A stretch of 64,000 bases of DNA from Unio delphinus (Eukaryota; Mollusca; Bivalvia; Unionida; Unionidae), in contig JAQISU010000081.1 of NCBI GenBank assembly GCA_029339505.1, positions 18,471,001 to 18,535,000 of the forward strand, given 5' to 3'. Both the position numbers and the translations under genes were made by a program. The notes under the pieces are model-generated. The model saw nothing but the letters and a program-made list of their open reading frames with translations. It did no database searches and was not told where the DNA came from. This document shows, in pieces, positions 11,601-21,919 of this stretch (positions are counted from its first letter, which is position 1; every line of letters begins with the position of its first letter).

Positions 11601-13108
11601 GTTTTTCATTAGACATTTTAATATTTTTTCTGATTTTCTGAAATGAAGTTCAAATGCAAAATTTTTGCCTGCAATGCACCATTGCAGTTATGTTAAACAC
11701 GAAATTCCAATATCATTTAGTATTCACAGGGGAGCAGTGTTGTTGTAAATCGTGGGAACGGCGTTCCCTTACCGTTTTTTCCCTGGCCATTGTCTCCCCT
11801 ATCTGATTGACATGCGTTCCCTCCCTTCTGTATTGCTTTCTATCGCTTCTTTATTTAGCACTGCACGACTAGAATATTCGCCAGTGTAATCTTTGACAAG
11901 CAGAACTGTGTGCACAGTTTATTTAAAATCCGATATACATATATCTGTGAAACAAATCAAGGGTGAATATAAGACTCACTGTACTAATTATATGAACAAA
12001 TGGGAACCAGTCTTAAAATGGGTCAAGATAAAGTAGTTATATATCGGCTTGACTGATAATGAAGAAAAAATAACTTTGAGTGAAAATAATCTTTTGAGAG
12101 CATATCTTATTTGCAACAGAAAAAGAGATTTCATTGGAATAACTCGAGACGGTGCTTAATCTTGTTGACATGTGTCGTAAAATTACAGCAAGATTCACTT
12201 GCCCAATTTGTCCTCAACATACTTTTGGAAAATAAATTAATCTAGATTTGCTTTATGTTTTTTTTTACATTACGTCATTTTCGTCCCAGTAGATTGTTGG
12301 ATTAGAAATTTATTAATCAATTTTTGTATACATTACTTCATTAAACAAAGTCACATAAAATCTAAATGTGTAAATTTTATGCACGTATTTTCTCGCCAAT
12401 GTGTTTCCACAAAGAAAAAGTGTGATGGCAGAGAAGTCTTGATTACAACAATGTTGTGTTGCATTATACTGACGAAACATTTCACTGGCACCTAGCCTAA
12501 ATTGGTAATCCAGTATGATGTGCATGTAACTAATAAATTGTCGACCGATTGGTAAGTGACTTAATTCTATCTACATTGATGGTATTCCTATAACGGCTAG
12601 CGTGGAAATGTCCTTGCCCTTGATACCCTCTTTCGACGAACTGCAGTGATTGGCTGGAGTAGCATGTGGCGTGGTGCATGATGGATAAAAAGTATTTTTT
12701 TTTTATTTTTCAAGGATGGCAGTTAAGTTTTATCTTTGGTCTCACGTGTACCAGATATAAGGCATAAAAATATGCGAAAGCTGTCACTCGCTTGTTTTAT
12801 TTCTTCTTTGAAAGATCAGTTTATGAGACTCGTTGAATTTCAAAGTCTTGTTCACTGACACTCTAGATATAAAGTATGTTACTCGTCATATGCATTTTTA
12901 TACCATGCGTCTTGTGCAAGAGTTCCTATAAAGTTTGTTTTCCATTCTGCGTTCATAGGTAGATTTTGTTGAGATACGAGGTTACGGCGGTGTCATGGTG
13001 TGGGCTCTCGATCTGGACGATACTCACGGTGCATGCGGACACAAGTTTCCGCTGATGAACTCCATCGTTCACAGGATCAGACAATATGGCGCACCAGATT
13101 CTGGGTGA
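5526..13108 (+). CDS. GH18 chitinase-like gene, 3' exons only
   Basis: Four exons join in phase: 5526-5628, 8421-8576, 9139-9261 and 12959-13108. Introns have GT/AG borders and are phase 0 between these exons. Together they give the C-terminal half of a glycosyl hydrolase 18 domain: INLMTYDF with a GSWE-like motif, then KLIIGLPFYG, a GGG loop, VPYMVFGRKWVAYDN, and GYGGVMVWALDLDD with a final Cys-containing tail ending at a TGA. In GH18 chitinases these segments form strands beta-6 to beta-8 of the barrel, and the MxYD and WALDxDD motifs line the substrate cleft. The protein ends right after the barrel, so no linker or chitin-binding domain follows. The 5' exons with the signal peptide and the DxxDxDxE catalytic site are not recognised. 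They may lie left of the window or be lost. Whether the product is an active chitinase or a chitinase-like lectin cannot be decided. Confidence 0.85.
5700..6005 (+). mobile_element. LINE 3' end (RT C-terminus and 3' UTR)
   Basis: Codons 5733-5849 read a GPATWNEL and PFKSALKTHL tail, characteristic of the end of CR1/L2-group non-LTR reverse transcriptases. The stop is followed by an AT-rich tail with gtaaagcgctatgagcg, a stem-like element near the 3' end. The same tail is at 47.64-47.74 kb, so both come from one LINE family. The copy is severely 5'-truncated and sits in the first visible chitinase intron. Confidence 0.7.
6622..6812. repeat. Left arm of the 1.3-kb inverted-repeat element
   Basis: Begins atctatagtctg and ends acggaagttttcat; pairs with 7728-7932. 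Confidence 0.75.
7728..7932. repeat. Right arm of the 1.3-kb inverted-repeat element
   Basis: Reverse complement of 6622-6812. It contains a run of about 14 G at 7883-7896 where the partner has six C. Confidence 0.75.
8421..8576 (+). CDS. GH18 exon with KLIIGLPFYG
   Basis: The acceptor ttgccag ends at 8420 and the donor gtagtt starts at 8577. The 52 codons read from NYTASYWEFHGAEKNKLIIG through GVGAASFGGGD, the usual region before the alpha/beta insertion domain. Confidence 0.85.
9139..9261 (+). CDS. GH18 exon with the VAYDN motif
   Basis: The acceptor atccacag ends at 9138 and the donor gtatta starts at 9262. The 41 codons start ICQILQD and end with KWVAYDNVNSLQEK, typical of the insertion-domain end and beta-7 of GH18 chitinases. 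Confidence 0.85.
9262..12958. other. 3.7-kb chitinase intron
   Basis: AT-rich sequence between two GH18 exons. Short ORFs such as 9806-10078 show no recognisable motif. No RNA gene or clear repeat boundary was seen. Confidence 0.6.
12959..13108 (+). CDS. Terminal GH18 exon with MVWALDLDD and stop
   Basis: The acceptor ttcatag ends at 12958. Forty-nine codons read from VDFVEIRGYGG through MVWALDLDD to a TGA at 13106-13108. It follows a 3.7-kb intron. AATAAA-type signals follow within 75 bp. Confidence 0.9.
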   Translation, partial: VDFVEIRGYGGVMVWALDLDDTHGACGHKFPLMNSIVHRIRQYGAPDSG

Positions 13109-13161
13109 AAATTTGTAAATGTATGCAGTCTAAATATTATTTTCCAACACTAAATCATCGT

Positions 13162-13182
13162 TAATAAAAATGTGAAATAAAT
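13162..13182 (+). terminator. Polyadenylation signals of the chitinase-like gene
   Basis: Two AATAAA hexamers lie about 55 and 67 bp after the stop codon, the usual distance for an animal 3' UTR. Confidence 0.55.
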
Positions 13183-13184
13183 TT

Positions 13185-14190
13185 GAATGTGAATTTTTTT
13201 GGGCTAATTTTATTTGAATAGCTTTCAACAATCTAAAGTCATTTTATGGACTATAAAGATATTAACGAGCATCTCTGAAAATATATTCATCCATTCACCC
13301 ACCCCCATATCCATACATACATGCATGCATACTGCATACAACTCGTTGAATGTAAAACAAATTCTCATTATGCGCGTTGAAAACATCTGATTGAATTTTC
13401 ATGCTTACCTAAATGTATTTTTTTTGTTTTTTGTTTTTGCAACAAATATAATTGTCTTTAATATATCCAATAAAGCTCTATATGAATTAGAGTAGGCGCA
13501 TTTCATTGCATCAAAGAATTTTGCTTTTGCTAGTTTTTACTTGACAACGTAAGATATATCACTTAATTGGTAAATCACGTTCTTGTACGCTGATCCAGTG
13601 TTTTCAGTCAGCGATTCCACTGACGGCTATATATTGGCTTGCAATAAACTGAGTTTTAAGCTGTCAAAAAAATAATTTGAAGGGTCAATTCATTTGTCAA
13701 AAATTGACTTCATATTCAAATAAATTAATGTCATGTCAGTATTTACATGTTTACGACTCTCAGTAAAACTTATTGTCACATTTACAAGACCTAATCTGAT
13801 GTCAGATTGATTTGTAGGTATCACTTGCATTACACTTTTAGTGACATTAAGCGTACATATATAACTGCATTAAAATCAGGGTAGAAACGCTTCACTTCGG
13901 CTGGTTACAAGTTCAGCCAACGCAGATAGCCTAATTTGGATTGTTCTGGTTCATTATTACATGTAATCGTAATCTTGATATATACTTGCATCCTACGTTG
14001 ATAAAAATTTATTGTAAAGCAAATAATAGCAAGACGAAGCTGGTTTGGGATGGGATTTAGCAAAGACACTAAAAGCAATTTAGTGATAAAGATGATTATT
14101 TATTTTATAATTGAATGATGAGTTAATTCGACACCATACTCGTGCGCATAAAGTTCAAACATATGTGTGCATGTGTAATTTTTATTTTTT
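13185..14190. other. Intergenic AT-rich stretch
   Basis: No coding, RNA or repeat structure recognised between the chitinase 3' end and the foldback hairpin. Confidence 0.5.
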
Positions 14191-14194
14191 TATA

Positions 14195-14342
14195 GGATTA
14201 AATGATCATGGTTGGGTATTTATTGATGTGTAAATTTTACCTAATCACTCACAAAGTAAATAAAGTCCGAAGGACTTTATGTTAACTTTGTGAGTGATTA
14301 GGTAAAATTTACACATCAATAAATACCATGATCATTTAATCC
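14195..14342. repeat. 148-bp near-perfect foldback hairpin
   Basis: The left arm reads ggattaaatgatcatgg and the right arm ends with its complement. About 70 bp per arm pairs almost completely, apart from a 5-base bulge (ttggg) and a small mismatch near the centre. The apex is aaagtccgaaggacttt. This is typical of a MITE or foldback unit. No flanking duplication was established. Confidence 0.8.
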
Positions 14343-14884
14343 TTATAATTAAAATTTCATCATTTCTATCGTCAAATTAACTTATTCCATCAATAATGCA
14401 TTCGAATTTACGTAGCGCGTAGTTACCTTTCATTCGGCGTTTCACACCGCCCCGTAATACATAACCTGTACAGAATCACACGAAGAAATTGACTACAGCC
14501 ACAGTTACGTTTATTCATAAACTTCATCTTTTACATCATAGGCAATGGTTACCGTGGTTTTTAACACATTTTGTTTACTGACAACATTCTTGTTCAATTT
14601 TAGTCAGTCCCATCTGTTACGTCAGATTATATTTCAAAAACCGAAAGTAGTCCCAGAATTTATCGAAGTGTAAACAATTCCTGATCAACATCACGTGACC
14701 GTTTACATCCAATCATATTACAGGAAATTCGTTTAATTCATAAAAATTGGAATTATAGCGTCATATCGCTACAGTGTCTGCAGTATGGCAGATTATTGTG
14801 ATGTCTATCACTGGAGCATCATACCGCAGACATGTAGCATCATGTCTCACCCAGTCACATTATTCTGACAATAAACCGACTAAG

Positions 14885-15040
14885 CTAACACTAACCTCTT
14901 AATTCTAAGCGCCAAGTAAGGCAACAGCAAGTGCTATTTTATGCCTTTGATATGATTCAGCCGGGGTTCGAACCCCCGACATCCCGCATACAAGGCAGAA
15001 TCCCTAACCATCTAACCCACTGGAGCGATGCAAGCATGGA
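14885..15040 (-). mobile_element. tRNA-derived SINE
   Basis: On the minus strand the head contains a perfect tRNA T-arm, CGGGG-GTTCGAA-CCCCG, which is a Pol III B box. A tRNA-like A-box region (gtgggttagatgg) lies upstream of it. The body after the head shares a segment with 3490-3560. It is not a functional tRNA, since the acceptor stem does not close. The exact ends are uncertain. Confidence 0.7.
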
Positions 15041-16337
15041 TTTAACAGATTGGATAGAGAAAATGATGTCATTCCTAAATGGAACTAATCATAACTTGCA
15101 ATTTCACCTAGTAATCAAAGGAGAATAGACGAGTGGACCTTGTGAACAAATATGATTGAAAAATGACTCTATCACAGTGGAAGATCAATGTATATAATTT
15201 ATACACCATAATGAAGAAAATATAGTTTATCCACAAGTAAGATGCATATAAAACTGATGTTCACTCGAATAGCGATATTGAAATATATTTTTACTCACAA
15301 AGTAGACCAAGAAGTAGGTATCCTCTTTGTGTCTTCTGACAGTGGATTGTAGAAGGTCCTAAGCTCTTGTCGAATGCCCCTCTCAGGCTGCCGAAGAATC
15401 CATCGAGAGCCTCATTGCTCCCCACAGACCCATAATTCATCGGTCCCAAAGCTTTGGTCTCTTACTGCCAATAAGCCAATACCATCCTCTGAGCCAACGT
15501 CACCGTGGACACCAGCATCAGGGTTATACGAAACCCTTTTTATGACTACCCGTCCAAACAGCTACATTTTATAATGAATGAGCCACACATTACGATTCCA
15601 ATATATCACCACCTCTACAGAGGCATAGGTATACAAATTATTATTTCGCCCACAACGATGTCTATGTAACAGATGCGTGTGATATAATAAGTCATGTAAG
15701 ATGTGTGATATAAAAGCCCTTGTTAGAAATTTGACATAGCAACCCCTGTTAAGAGGGCGATATAAAAAGGTATTTCATAACACTATTACACTCAAAGATA
15801 AACCCCATTTACAATAGACAAGTAAAACGAACATAAAAAAGAAGACTGAATCAGAAGATTATAAACTTCCAGACCATCGGACCCTTAGTGAATATAATTG
15901 AAGTAACACGACATTACAAAAACACGAAAGGAAGTATCTGATCTGACTCATTTATATGAGGCCAAACTATGTTAATATAATGACTATTCATAAAATGGAT
16001 AATCACTCTGTTGCTGGATAAGGTCCAGGTTTCTGGGCGCATCTGGTCTGTGGCTATCCTTTGCCAATATCTAATTATACACAGAGAGTAAATGGTATTT
16101 CCGGTTGCAAATCATGACAGATTGATTTATGTAAAAGTGTAAAGGGGGTTTCAAATAGCCCTAATATGGTTTGATTTTCTAACTTGTAAATGAACACTGT
16201 AATTTACTGAATAATGTTTGACAAGGAAATTAAAAAATAGATATGATTGTTAAACAATGACCAACTGATTGCAATAAAATAATTCAAATGAAAACAGTAT
16301 GCAAATTTAAGCATTAAAGTAATTACATAGAAACATA
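15041..16337. other. Gene-free stretch
   Basis: No supported gene. A GC-richer patch at 15290-15560 has short ORFs on both strands and a GTGAGT donor-like site on the minus strand, but no matching acceptor or domain. Confidence 0.45.
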
Positions 16338-16575
16338 ATTCACATGATAGTATAAGTACGGTGGTCAATCAGTTTAAAAAAATAAAGAATGTACATTATG
16401 GTATAAGCACAGTGGCCAAACAGGTTACAAATATACAAATTTCACATAGTGGTATAAGCTCGGTGATTAGTTAAGTTGCAATGATTCAAATTCACATAAT
16501 GGTATAAGCACGGTGGTCAGTCAAGTTACAACGACACAAAATTCAAAGCATGGTGGTAAATCAGGTTAAGAATGA
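16338..16575. repeat. About 52-bp tandem repeat, 4-5 copies
   Basis: Degenerate units carry ggtataagcacggtggtcag followed by an A-rich arm and ttcacat. Copies begin near 16340, 16394, 16447, 16498 and 16545. Confidence 0.75.
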
Positions 16576-17339
16576 TGCATTTGACATATATCTTTAAATC
16601 TGGAGATGTGAGTTTGAGTCAACACAGATAAAGCCACAATTCCTCAACCCAAACCCTAGCGTGATAGAAGTGGGCCGTAACTTTTAAGAAAAATATCATT
16701 TCGATGATGAAAATATAACTAGAAACGATTTCTTTTGGCATTCATCCAGGTTCTATTATTGTGTCTAAAATTTATGTATATATATAATGTTGTTTACTAA
16801 GGGCATACGTTGTATTCTGAAATGAGGTTAGCAAGAACATAATTGGTGCAAATCTTTAGTTGAAACGATCTCTTTTTTGCAATATTGGGATATTTCTGTA
16901 TTTAAAAATGATGCAGATCTAGTTGGTAGATGACAGCCCTGAGAGCTATCGTGAAACTTGGACATGGTTATCCGTCCTGAATAGATGGTAATATCAGCAT
17001 GGATGTTTTTACTAAAACACCGTTATGGCGATGCGAAGCTATTTCTGATTTATCCTGCTGATATTACCGCCAACATGTTAGCACAGCGGCCGTTTTGAAG
17101 ATCTTGTTTGTCACCTGTTACGACTCTAAAGCCTTAAACTAACATAAAAGAGAGAAAACCAACAAGTTTTGTAAAATTCAACAAATAATTTATTTACATA
17201 GATAACAAGTAAACAAAAATGGTTAAGTGCGTGATGGGACTATTCACACTCACCCAGGTCTAACATTTATATCGTTAGCCCCTTTTTAGGGGTATGATAT
17301 GACGACTAAATTAAATAGCGCACTCTGTGCGCATAAATG

Positions 17340-17372
17340 CCAGGAAGATGTGGTACCATTCCATCTTCCTGG
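17340..17372. repeat. Short palindrome
   Basis: 11-bp arms (ccaggaagatg and its complement) surround an 11-base loop. It could form a stem-loop, but no function is indicated. Confidence 0.5.
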
Positions 17373-17484
17373 ATAAATTAAATCACTACCATATAAATAA
17401 ATGGCAGTGCAAAATAGTGAACATATGAACCTAGTGGCCGGTTTCACTTTAAATCCAACTATTCATTCATTCAAAGAAACCACT

Positions 17485-17801
17485 TTAACTATTAAAAAAA
17501 ATGCGGTATTCCCCATACGTCATAATAGGTGTATCACAAGTACAAATGTAAGAAGTTCCAATTGAATTGCAGATAGATTCCGATCTCGAATATGTCGATA
17601 TGTCTGTAGTCTCTAATGTGTTTGATGTGCATGTCTCCTGGATTGTGATAATGTGCTTACAGTCTTTTTGTATGAAACTAACATAATCCAAAAACGTTCT
17701 TTTATGAATTTACTACAATTCCAAATTAATGTTTCTGTCCAAGAATAATATTGAGCACTTGTTGATTCCAGTGAATAATAATTTGTATAAAATAAATCCA
17801 C
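17485..17801 (-). pseudogene. Unrecognised two-frame ORF relic
   Basis: Two overlapping minus-strand frames (17613-17801 and 17485-17691) each look protein-like, with Ser/Thr/Cys-rich stretches. A frameshift near 17690 could join them. No family was recognised. It lies just left of the Polinton-like remnants and may belong to them. Confidence 0.25.
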
Positions 17802-18610
17802 CCAAATGATAAATACAACAATAAGATTTATTTTGCATCATGATGTTACTCAAGAATGAGTAATTAGGTCAACAAGATTATATACCCCTCTTCATAACCT
17901 AGGTCGCAATTTTCATTTTCTGAAAATACTCCGTCACTTAATGGAAACTTCCATTCTGGACTTTTTTAGGTTCAGAATTTTAAGACTATAAATATGTTTG
18001 CCATTAAGTGTAAGTGATCTCAATATTTAACCTCTATTTTTAGAGAAATATTAGGTTTTATTATGTTGTTTACATGTACCCAGATGTACACAACATAAAA
18101 TCATTAAGGAAAGCCAACAGATTTATACAGATTATATGTACACTCACTACTCTTCTCACATAAATGATGGTATTGACACCGTCTTTCAACCAAAATAAGC
18201 TTTGCTGTAATTAACTGGTTTTGGATGAAAATTGTGCACACTCATCTTTTGTGAAATAGTTTTGTAATCCAAATTTAATTGACCACGTGCTTAAATTAAA
18301 TTAATTGCACTGTTGTACTGCAATCAGTTTATTTTGTATTTTATCCGGTTGTACTAAACGTTTTGCTTTGTTTGGAAGTATTTATCTTCCAAATATTTTG
18401 CAGTTTTTGGTCTTTCTTGAACTTTACTGTTACTTGACTGTTGACGTACTGCATCCAGAAGCAGAAAATATAAATACAAGTTAACACCATATAAACAAAA
18501 TATGAACACCGTAAATTCGATACAGTGGGTGTCATTCGCCTGGACACCTCAAAATAACATCGTTCAAGTTACTGCATCCGCATCTGTTCGAGGTACATAC
18601 AGATTAACCA

Positions 18611-18775
18611 ATACAGTTTAATGTATCATCAAGTATATCCACTAACGTTAATAATGTAAGTGTAATAAAAGAAAATGGATCCAATGAAACATCTAGAATA
18701 ACCCTCAGCAGTGGTAATTTAACATCAGCGTCACTCACATGGTTTGCAGGATTTGTAATTAATTTAAGCTCATAA
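18611..18775 (+). pseudogene. Ser/Asn-rich ORF relic
   Basis: A plus-strand frame reads an Asn/Ser-rich segment (NVSSSISTNVNNVSV) and further protein-like sequence to a stop near 18771. The minus strand also has a 61-aa ORF here. No family recognised. Confidence 0.2.
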
Positions 18776-18917
18776 TATGAGTTCTCCAATCAACATGCAA
18801 TTGTATATATACAATTAAGTGATTGAATTACAAATTAACTAACGTATATCATTGACATGTACACAATAAATTAAAAAATATAGCAGACGTGTAGTTGTCT
18901 GTAATATAATTGTATAT

Positions 18918-19108
18918 TCGGCGTTAGCTGTTGCTAGAACAGCTAGAACAGATGTATTGCTATCAGCAATAACACCATCAATTGTGATCGCACCAGGAGT
19001 TATCACAATTTGTGTATCAGCTGCAACACCAGTTGCTGGTGTTCTTAATATAATTGCAAAAAGAAATATCCACTTGCAGCCAAAATATACTACACTAATA
19101 TATAATTA
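18918..19108 (+). pseudogene. Ala/Val-rich hydrophobic protein relic
   Basis: The frame reads ALAVARTARTDVLLSA, then an Ala/Val/Ile-rich segment with two Pro-Gly turns, ending in a basic stretch (IIAKRNIHLQPK) before a stop. The pattern suits a membrane-interacting or structural protein of a viral-type element. Identification is tentative. Confidence 0.3.
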
Positions 19109-19206
19109 AGTTACATATATCATCAGGCCTTAACGACGGAATAATATCAGATAGCGAGTTCACATAACTGATTAAGATTTATGACGAGGCAACGACGTCT
19201 GATTTA

Positions 19207-19207
19207 G

Positions 19208-19258
<51 letters not shown>
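19207..19258. repeat. (AAT)n microsatellite
   Basis: Trinucleotide run of about 17 units. Confidence 0.95.
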
Positions 19259-19319
19259 TCGATGTCAAATTTACAAAAATATAATAATAATGTCGCAAGA
19301 ACTACTGTAACAGATCATT

Positions 19320-19830
19320 ACTAATACAAATCCACAAACTACAACAATGATTTCAATAAATTTCACTAATCCTGAATTTAGCGTAAGCTTTCCAACTGCA
19401 AATTTAAAGAACTAGCAAAATTACGAGTATACTACTGTTGGCCAAATATTCGTTCAAAATTATTCTGGGGTCTACAGTCAACTAATTCGCTGGTATTTGC
19501 AAATTAAAATAAACCAGATGGAACACCTGACTAGATGGTTGTTGGAATACTGAAAGGTTCTTATCAAATCGAACAAATAAATTATGAATTTTAACGCAGA
19601 ATTAAATCTATTACAGACCAAGAATCAACGGTTTCTATCACGGTTCACGACGCAACATTTTTAGGCGCGATATAAATATATTCGCAAGATTATGCCGTTG
19701 ATATTTATCAGTCATCAATTAGATCAGTTTTAGGATGGCCTGAAGTAGCACCAGAATATCAGGACCACCAGGTGATTGCTGTAAAACAACTCGAGCGATC
19801 GAATATTTTAGATAGCATTCAGATTTAGTT
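19320..19830 (+). pseudogene. Structural-protein-like relic of the Polinton-like element
   Basis: Broken plus-strand frames include the segment around 19686-19828 reading LGWPEVAPEYQDHQV and ending at a stop. Several stops and frame changes interrupt the rest. It recalls small structural proteins of Polinton-type elements, but only loosely. Confidence 0.25.
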
Positions 19831-20382
19831 GTTAACTCCTACCCACAGACTTGCGAGAGAAATGAAAGAGAGAGAGAGAGAGAGGTGTGCGATCATATAC
19901 TTATCACGACTTTTATCGATACAAAGGATATAAATAGACTCTTGATAAGATGAGCGAGAAATATATACCTGGAATAAAAATTGAGGATAAAATATGCAGC
20001 GTCGCTAGATATATTAAAAATGTTTCTTGATTGGTTGTTATTGAAAAATACAGCTGTGATAATGTGTGGCGATCACGGTCTACCACAGCCATTTGTTGGA
20101 TTATCTCTGCATGGTTGGTTGAAGGTATTTGTAGATTATTACGAAGAGATAACTGATGACCAGAATGCGATTAATCCAAAATTATGAGAGTTTAAGAAAT
20201 TAATCAAATTACAACCAAATAAAATTCAATACGAAATAATGCGCAAAATAATTTCAGAAACTTCCATAAACGATTTTTTGGGATAAATGGAGACCAAACG
20301 ATTTGATAGTGGCACATAGAAATATAGTTCATTATATACTTCAGCAGCAATTATTTCAGTTACATAAGGAAAAATTTCAGAA

Positions 20383-20619
20383 TTGCCTGCACCGTTATGT
20401 TATACACCAGCTGATACACGACTACATAATATTGAAGTTGATATACCAGAAGAGTCAAGGAAGCAGGATCTCGTATTAAATTATGTTGTCGCAGTTGATA
20501 TCAGTGCTGTTGAGGATGCACTACTCGCAAACAAAATCTCCGCGGACACTGGAATACACAATGACGATACTTTCATCTCAAGGGTTAACTATTTAGGATA
20601 CAGTTGTTTGGATCATTGA
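20383..20619 (+). pseudogene. Unrecognised 78-codon relic
   Basis: An open frame rich in Asp, Val and Ala (DISAVEDALLANKISADTG) ending just before the nested inverted-repeat element. The codon pattern looks protein-like. No family recognised. Confidence 0.25.
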
Positions 20620-20673
20620 TGATCGTATCGAGTGGACAAACTTAGTATATCTCGCAGTGTCACGAGCAGTCAT

Positions 20674-20772
20674 GGACGTTTTGGCGCCGGCCGGTTTGGC
20701 GCGACCGTTTTGGCGCTTGGATGTTTTGGCGAGGGCCGTTTTATCGCCGGCCGTTCTGGCACCGACAAAAGG
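20674..20772. repeat. Left GC-rich terminal repeat array
   Basis: Degenerate units of the form gttttggcgcCggcc, inverted relative to 21468-21563. Confidence 0.75.
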
Positions 20773-21112
20773 ATTAACATCAAAAGATTACACATTATCC
20801 TTAAGACAATTAGAGGCCATGTCGGCATTTACAAAATGATTAAGAAATAACAATATAAGCAGGATGCTTAACATATTGGACTCTACTGGTATATTGTCCT
20901 GTGAGTCATGACCACTTAAGGATTAACAATTTAAACTGTTGACGTCTAACGTGTTATTCATATTTGAAAACGAAAGCAATGATAAGGTAAAATAAGTCCA
21001 GGCAAAGGATTAACGATTTAGCGATTCAGACTTAAACCCATTTCTATATAGTTGTTTGTTTATATAAGTGTGCTGTCAAATGTATTAACGTAAAAGTTTT
21101 TTTTTCTCGGAA

Positions 21113-21346
21113 ATGAGCGTTATGAAATCCATGCGTGGTCAAGAAAAGTACGTGCACGATGGATATCAATACGTTTTTGATAAATACAGTTCCGATAAGC
21201 TTACAATTTTTTTGCGATGCGAGTTGAAAAACGAATGTAAAGCACGTCTTCACACAGCTGCAGATGACGCCCAATTCATTCTACTGATGAATGAACATAA
21301 CATAGTTAAAGTTATTTTAATAACACAAGGTTGCTCGTGGGAATAA
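21113..21346 (+). CDS. FLYWCH-type zinc-finger protein, short
   Basis: A 77-codon frame with one FLYWCH-like domain over most of its length: an aromatic YQYVFDKYSS segment, TIFLRCE, then ECKARLHT and a final NEHNI. FLYWCH fingers bind DNA through a C2H2-type zinc site and are often found at the N-terminus of Mutator-like transposases. The last His of the usual HxH pair is replaced by Ile, so zinc binding may be impaired. It lies alone inside the 890-bp inverted-repeat element. It could be a captured or leftover DNA-binding module. Expression is unproven. Confidence 0.55.
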   Translation: MSVMKSMRGQEKYVHDGYQYVFDKYSSDKLTIFLRCELKNECKARLHTAADDAQFILLMNEHNIVKVILITQGCSWE

Positions 21347-21467
21347 TTTTACTTTTATTTTTTACTTTATATTTCACTTACACACTACATCTCGTTGATC
21401 GCTGAGCTAATCCATGTCGTCCTTACCTGCTCCACTAATGTAAGGTTACCTCTCATCAGGAATAACA

Positions 21468-21563
21468 ATTATTCGGCGCCAAAGTTGCCGGCACCAAACC
21501 GGCCCGTTTTAAAACGGCCGGCGCCTAACCGGTCGCGCCAAATCTGCCGGCGCCAAAACGTCC
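21468..21563. repeat. Right GC-rich terminal repeat array
   Basis: Inverted counterpart of 20674-20772. The outer 18 bases match exactly; inner units are shuffled in order. Confidence 0.75.
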
Positions 21564-21660
21564 TACTTCAGTCACAAGTCAGGAAAATAACTCAGGTGCG
21601 GAGGGTTATTGTAAATTTTACTGACTACAACAATAACTTGTTAGTGATGATAGAGTAAGA

Positions 21661-21905
21661 AAACAATTTGCTGATTATAAACAAAGTGGCATCAAAAAAT
21701 AATCGCAACTTTGATAATGAAGCTGAATTTATCATAGCGCTAAAACAACAACAGAATAATCAGTGTGCAAGCTCTAACACAGTAATGTTGTGGCAGTATT
21801 AAAATATTGATCCAAGACAATTTACCATAGATACAAAATATATTAGTCTTGGTCATACACGTGAAAATATGACGTTGACCTGTCTTGAATGTAACAGACG
21901 TCAAT
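21661..21905 (+). pseudogene. HNH/treble-clef-like nuclease segment, broken
   Basis: A plus-strand frame reads an Asn-rich stretch, then QNNQC, an in-frame stop, and LGHTRENMTLTCLECNRR near 21848-21901. The HTxEN and LTCxxCN pattern resembles HNH-type nuclease regions seen in proteins of Polinton-like and phage-like elements. The first Cys pair is damaged and the frame is interrupted. Confidence 0.35.
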
Positions 21906-21919
21906 GTGTTAGTTATGAG

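Larger units (their letters stand above)
20674..21563. mobile_element. 890-bp inverted-repeat element coding for a FLYWCH finger
   Basis: Both ends begin ggacgttttggcgccggc reading inward. The arms (about 20674-20772 and 21468-21563) are built from degenerate copies of a GC-rich unit like gttttggcgccggcc, in striking contrast to the AT-rich surroundings. The interior has one ORF with a FLYWCH-type zinc finger (21113-21346). No catalytic transposase was seen. It splits the Polinton-like remnants, so it inserted later. A clear target-site duplication was not found. Confidence 0.65.

Noticed and set aside
15290..15574. Possible exon on either strand
   Set aside because: A GC-richer patch with a donor-like GTGAGT on the minus strand. 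The usable acceptor would place a stop in frame, and no domain was seen.
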